The notes under the pieces are model-generated. The model saw nothing but the letters and a program-made list of their open reading frames with translations, was not told the DNA's origin and did not search any database. From the NCBI GenBank assembly GCA_002338885.1, contig DDJI01000108.1:1-13497 (forward strand): 13,497 nucleotides of DNA. Direction: 5' to 3'. This document shows positions 11,309 to 13,497 of the stretch, piece by piece. Numbering within the stretch: the first letter of the stretch is position 1; each line of letters begins with the position of its first letter. The position numbers were made by a program, and so were the translations under genes. The stretch comes from Ruminococcus sp. UBA1828. GTDB lineage: Bacteria > Bacillota > Clostridia > Oscillospirales > Ruminococcaceae.

Positions 11309-11992
11309 TTATACCCTGTCGATTTTGTCGTCCTGTTCTTCTATTTCAAGCTGCCTTGTGCCGCGCGACAGCTTTTCTGTCAGCCATACTCCGCCGAAAA
11401 TAAAGGGCGAGCCGACCATCGTCTTTATAAAGCTCGGCACAAGCCTTGTCGTGAGCACAAGCCCGTACCCCTCGTAGTCCCATATGCGGTAGTAAAAGAA
11501 GTACACAATATAGTAGTACGCCAAGCACACCGCCAGGGTAAGTATCTCGAAGTTTATGAGGTTTTTTCTGAAAAACTGCCGAAACATTGCGCATGCAAGC
11601 CCTAAGACTATGCAAAGATAAAAGCTCGAAAAGCCTATGAGCTGCCCCGACGCCATGTCAAGGAGTATCCCCGCGACAAACCCCGTCACCGAGGCGCTTA
11701 TCTCGCCGGAAAACATTGCGATTGCGCATCCGAGCGGCAAAAGCATCAGCCCTTTTGAGCTGCCCGCCGCGCCGGACGTCGCCGCAGCATAAAAAGCAAA
11801 GCCCGCCAGAACGTATACGGCCCACTTCAGGGCGGTTCTCGCATGAGGCGGCAGGGGCTTTCTTTGACGCTTTGAGCGGCGGATCTCGCCTGCGGGCTTA
11901 AACGCGCTCCGGCTGCCGAAAAAGCCGCGGATCTTTGATTTTATGTTCGCCGCAAAGCCCTTTTTCTTCTTTCCCACGGCGCTACTGCTCAT
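11309..11992 (-). CDS. mreD: Rod shape-determining protein MreD with long basic N-terminus
   Basis: MreD is an integral membrane partner of MreC in the cell-elongation complex. I start it at the ATG at 11992, which overlaps the mreC stop by 11 bases and follows a GGAAAGGGAAGCGG purine-rich site; a TTG nine codons upstream is the alternative. The 227-residue protein has about 52 residues before the first membrane segment (about 55-71), very rich in lysine and arginine. Several further hydrophobic segments span about 80-205, and a charged C-terminal tail follows. MreD is usually about 160-190 residues and begins almost at its first membrane segment, so the basic extension is unusual. The identity rests on position, topology and the GFVAGILLDMASG-type segment near 104-116 (MreD proteins have a G-x-x-x-D motif here). 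Confidence 0.88.
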   Translation of the reverse strand: MSSSAVGKKKKGFAANIKSKIRGFFGSRSAFKPAGEIRRSKRQRKPLPPHARTALKWAVYVLAGFAFYAAATSGAAGSSKGLMLLPLGCAIAMFSGEISASVTGFVAGILLDMASGQLIGFSSFYLCIVLGLACAMFRQFFRKNLINFEILTLAVCLAYYYIVYFFYYRIWDYEGYGLVLTTRLVPSFIKTMVGSPFIFGGVWLTEKLSRGTRQLEIEEQDDKIDRV

Positions 11993-12833
11993 ATCCGCTT
12001 CCCTTTCCGTCAAAGTCAACTATGACGTACACCGTTTTCAGCTCCGCGGCATCGCATGACGGCGTTACCTCGGCAATTCTCGACAGGCCGTTTGGCGCTA
12101 TTTCGGTTTCGCCGATTTTGCCCACGACAAGACCTTTAGGCACAAGACCGGAGTATCCCGACGTTACTATGATGTCTCCTTCGCTCATTTCGCAGTCGAG
12201 CGGGACGTATATCATGCTCAAAATACCCTCTTCGGCAAGTTCAAAGCTGCCCTGGGTCACGCCGGTTTCTCCCGTCCTGACGCAGTACACGCCGATTGAA
12301 AGCTCGTTTGAGGTTATGGGCGTCACGCGGGAGTATGTATACTCCGCCTCCGTGATAAATCCCACAAGCCCGTCCTTGGTCACCACAGGGTCGTTTATGC
12401 TCACCCCGTCCTTTGTGCCCTTGTCTATAAAGAAGGAGCCGAAAATGTCGTTTGCCGTGCGTCCTATTACCGTGCACGGCTCGGAAAACTCTATGCCCGG
12501 GCTGGACTGCGCAAGCCCTACCATCTCTCTTAGGTGCTCGTTTTCCTGCTTCGTCTCAATGTAGTCCACCATCTGCGAGTTCAGCTCGTTTATCTCGTCC
12601 CGAAGGCGCTGGTTTTCCTCGTAGTAGTCGCCGGCGTTTATCAGCATGTCTATGCGCTCTCTGACCCACGAAGATATCGACTCCGACGCCCGCTGAATGG
12701 GCGAAAGTATCGCGCCGAGTCCGGAGCTTACGGCGGTGGAGGATGACAGCGCGGCATAAAGCATTATTCCTATCGAAAACGCCGCTATGCACAGGATTAC
12801 TTTAAATTTTTTGCTCTTGAAAAAATCCTTCAC
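11982..12833 (-). CDS. mreC: Rod shape-determining protein MreC
   Basis: MreC is a bitopic membrane protein whose outer domain binds PBP2 and links MreB to cell-wall synthesis. The 283-residue protein has a basic cytoplasmic N-terminus and one membrane segment (about 11-30). A coiled coil of about 68-106 contains YYEENQRLRDEINELNSQM. The beta-rich MreC domain has GTKDGVSINDPVV, GLVGFI and SGLVPKGLVVGKI segments. The start codon is GTG (12831-12833), chosen because AAGGAGG lies 7 bases upstream. A terminator separates it from mreB, and a TATAAC at about 12866-12871 is a weak -10 candidate for a separate promoter. It overlaps mreD by 11 bases. Confidence 0.95.
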   Translation of the reverse strand: MKDFFKSKKFKVILCIAAFSIGIMLYAALSSSTAVSSGLGAILSPIQRASESISSWVRERIDMLINAGDYYEENQRLRDEINELNSQMVDYIETKQENEHLREMVGLAQSSPGIEFSEPCTVIGRTANDIFGSFFIDKGTKDGVSINDPVVTKDGLVGFITEAEYTYSRVTPITSNELSIGVYCVRTGETGVTQGSFELAEEGILSMIYVPLDCEMSEGDIIVTSGYSGLVPKGLVVGKIGETEIAPNGLSRIAEVTPSCDAAELKTVYVIVDFDGKGSGYEQ

Positions 12834-12915
12834 GCTCGCTCCTCCTTTGACTTTTGTTTAGTGCCGGTTATAAAACAGTCCTCTTTAAAATTTGCGCTGC
12901 CGCAGATTAAAGAGT

Positions 12916-12947
12916 AAAAATTCCGCGCCGCAAGTACGGGCGCGGAA
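12916..12947 (-). terminator. Intrinsic terminator between mreB and mreC
   Basis: On the minus strand TTCCGCGCC (12947-12939) and GGCGCGGAA (12929-12921) form a perfect 9-bp stem with a 9-base loop, followed by five T (12920-12916). It starts 13 bases after the mreB stop. It should reduce transcription of mreCD-mrdA relative to mreB. Confidence 0.88.
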
Positions 12948-12959
12948 AAAATGTGTGGC

Positions 12960-13497
12960 TCAATAAGAGCTGTCGTTGCCGTTTAAAACGTCGTGAAGCT
13001 CTTCGATGTTCTCAAGCAGCTTTCCCGTTCCGTCTACCACGCAGTCCAAAGGATGCTCCGCGATGTAGACCGGTATGCCGGTTTCCTCGTGAATAAGCTT
13101 GTCAAGACCTCTTAAATATGCGCCTCCGCCGGCAAGCGTTATTCCAGAGTCGATTATGTCTGCCGACAGCTCGGGCGGCGTGCGCTCAAGCGTCACCTTT
13201 ATCGCCTCTATTATGTGCGAAAGGGGTTCGGAAAGCGCCTCGCGTATCTCGTCTGAGGAAATGGTGATGTTTTCGGGCAGACCCGTGAGCAGGTTTCTTC
13301 CCTTAATCTCAAGCTCCTTGTCCTCGTCAGTAGGATACGCAGAGCCTATCTCTATCTTGATATATTCGGCGGTTCTCTCGCCTATTAAAAGGTTGTACTT
13401 TCTCTTGATGAAGTTGATTATGGACAGGTCAAACTCGTCGCCCGCGACGCGCACCGAGCGGCTTGTGACTATTCCGCAAAGGGAAATCACCGCCACC
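12960..13497 (-). CDS. mreB: Rod shape-determining protein MreB (3' part only)
   Basis: MreB is the bacterial actin homologue that organises the elongasome under the membrane. The window holds about 179 C-terminal codons; the frame is open to the edge, and the first GTG there is an internal valine, not a start. It begins [20 protein letters not shown], matching the region just after the phosphate-2 GGGTT motif of the family. [20 protein letters not shown], the [10 protein letters not shown] segment, [20 protein letters not shown] and [10 protein letters not shown] follow. All are typical of MreB/Mbl proteins. One oddity is cysteine in SLCG where relatives usually have SLGG. A terminator follows its TGA stop. 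Without the N-terminus I cannot separate MreB from Mbl or MreBH, but mreCD next to it favours MreB. Confidence 0.95.
   Translation of the reverse strand, partial: VAVISLCGIVTSRSVRVAGDEFDLSIINFIKRKYNLLIGERTAEYIKIEIGSAYPTDEDKELEIKGRNLLTGLPENITISSDEIREALSEPLSHIIEAIKVTLERTPPELSADIIDSGITLAGGGAYLRGLDKLIHEETGIPVYIAEHPLDCVVDGTGKLLENIEELHDVLNGNDSSY

Overview
This window looks like a chromosomal housekeeping segment from a Gram-positive bacterium, most likely a Clostridia-class Firmicute of moderate GC content. The evidence is a T-box riboswitch ahead of a hisS-aspS operon, a ylxM-ffh pair, a firmicute-type HPr, a KhpA KH-domain protein beside rpsP, a B. subtilis-like MgsA next to an mre cluster, and strong AAGGAGG-type ribosome binding sites. 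All 14 genes I can support lie on the minus strand, so transcription runs from high to low coordinates. Two are cut by the window edges: mreB at the right and ptsH at the left. The many plus-strand open frames are shadows of the minus-strand genes.

In the direction of transcription, the first block (13497 to about 9169) is the cell-shape cluster: the 3' half of mreB, an intrinsic terminator, then mreC, mreD and the class B penicillin-binding protein mrdA (PBP2). It is followed by an mgsA-like gene with its own strong promoter and a terminator-like leader hairpin. The MgsA-like protein lacks two residues needed for catalysis in E. coli MgsA. A noncoding stretch of about 550 bases (8071-8622) then holds tandem repeats and hairpins. 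Next come a T-box leader (about 8070-7800), hisS, aspS and a strong, symmetric terminator. The T-box specifier region reads GACAC, which overlaps an Asp and a His codon and so matches both synthetases.

The second half starts from a perfect TTGACA-17-TATAAT promoter with an inverted repeat at the expected transcription start. It continues ylxM-ffh (signal recognition particle), rpsP (ribosomal protein S16), khpA, rimM (16S maturation) and trmD (tRNA m1G37 methylation). The spacers hold GC-rich tandem repeats after ffh, a structured rpsP leader, a long hairpin before khpA and an intrinsic terminator between khpA and rimM. At the left edge ptsH (HPr) starts from its own consensus-like promoter and is cut after 25 full codons.

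I see no mobile element, CRISPR array, phage gene, tRNA or rRNA, and no undescribed multi-gene system. The most unusual points are the catalytically altered MgsA-like protein, the overlapping Asp/His specifier, the regulatory structures at mgsA and ylxM, and the repeat-bearing spacers.
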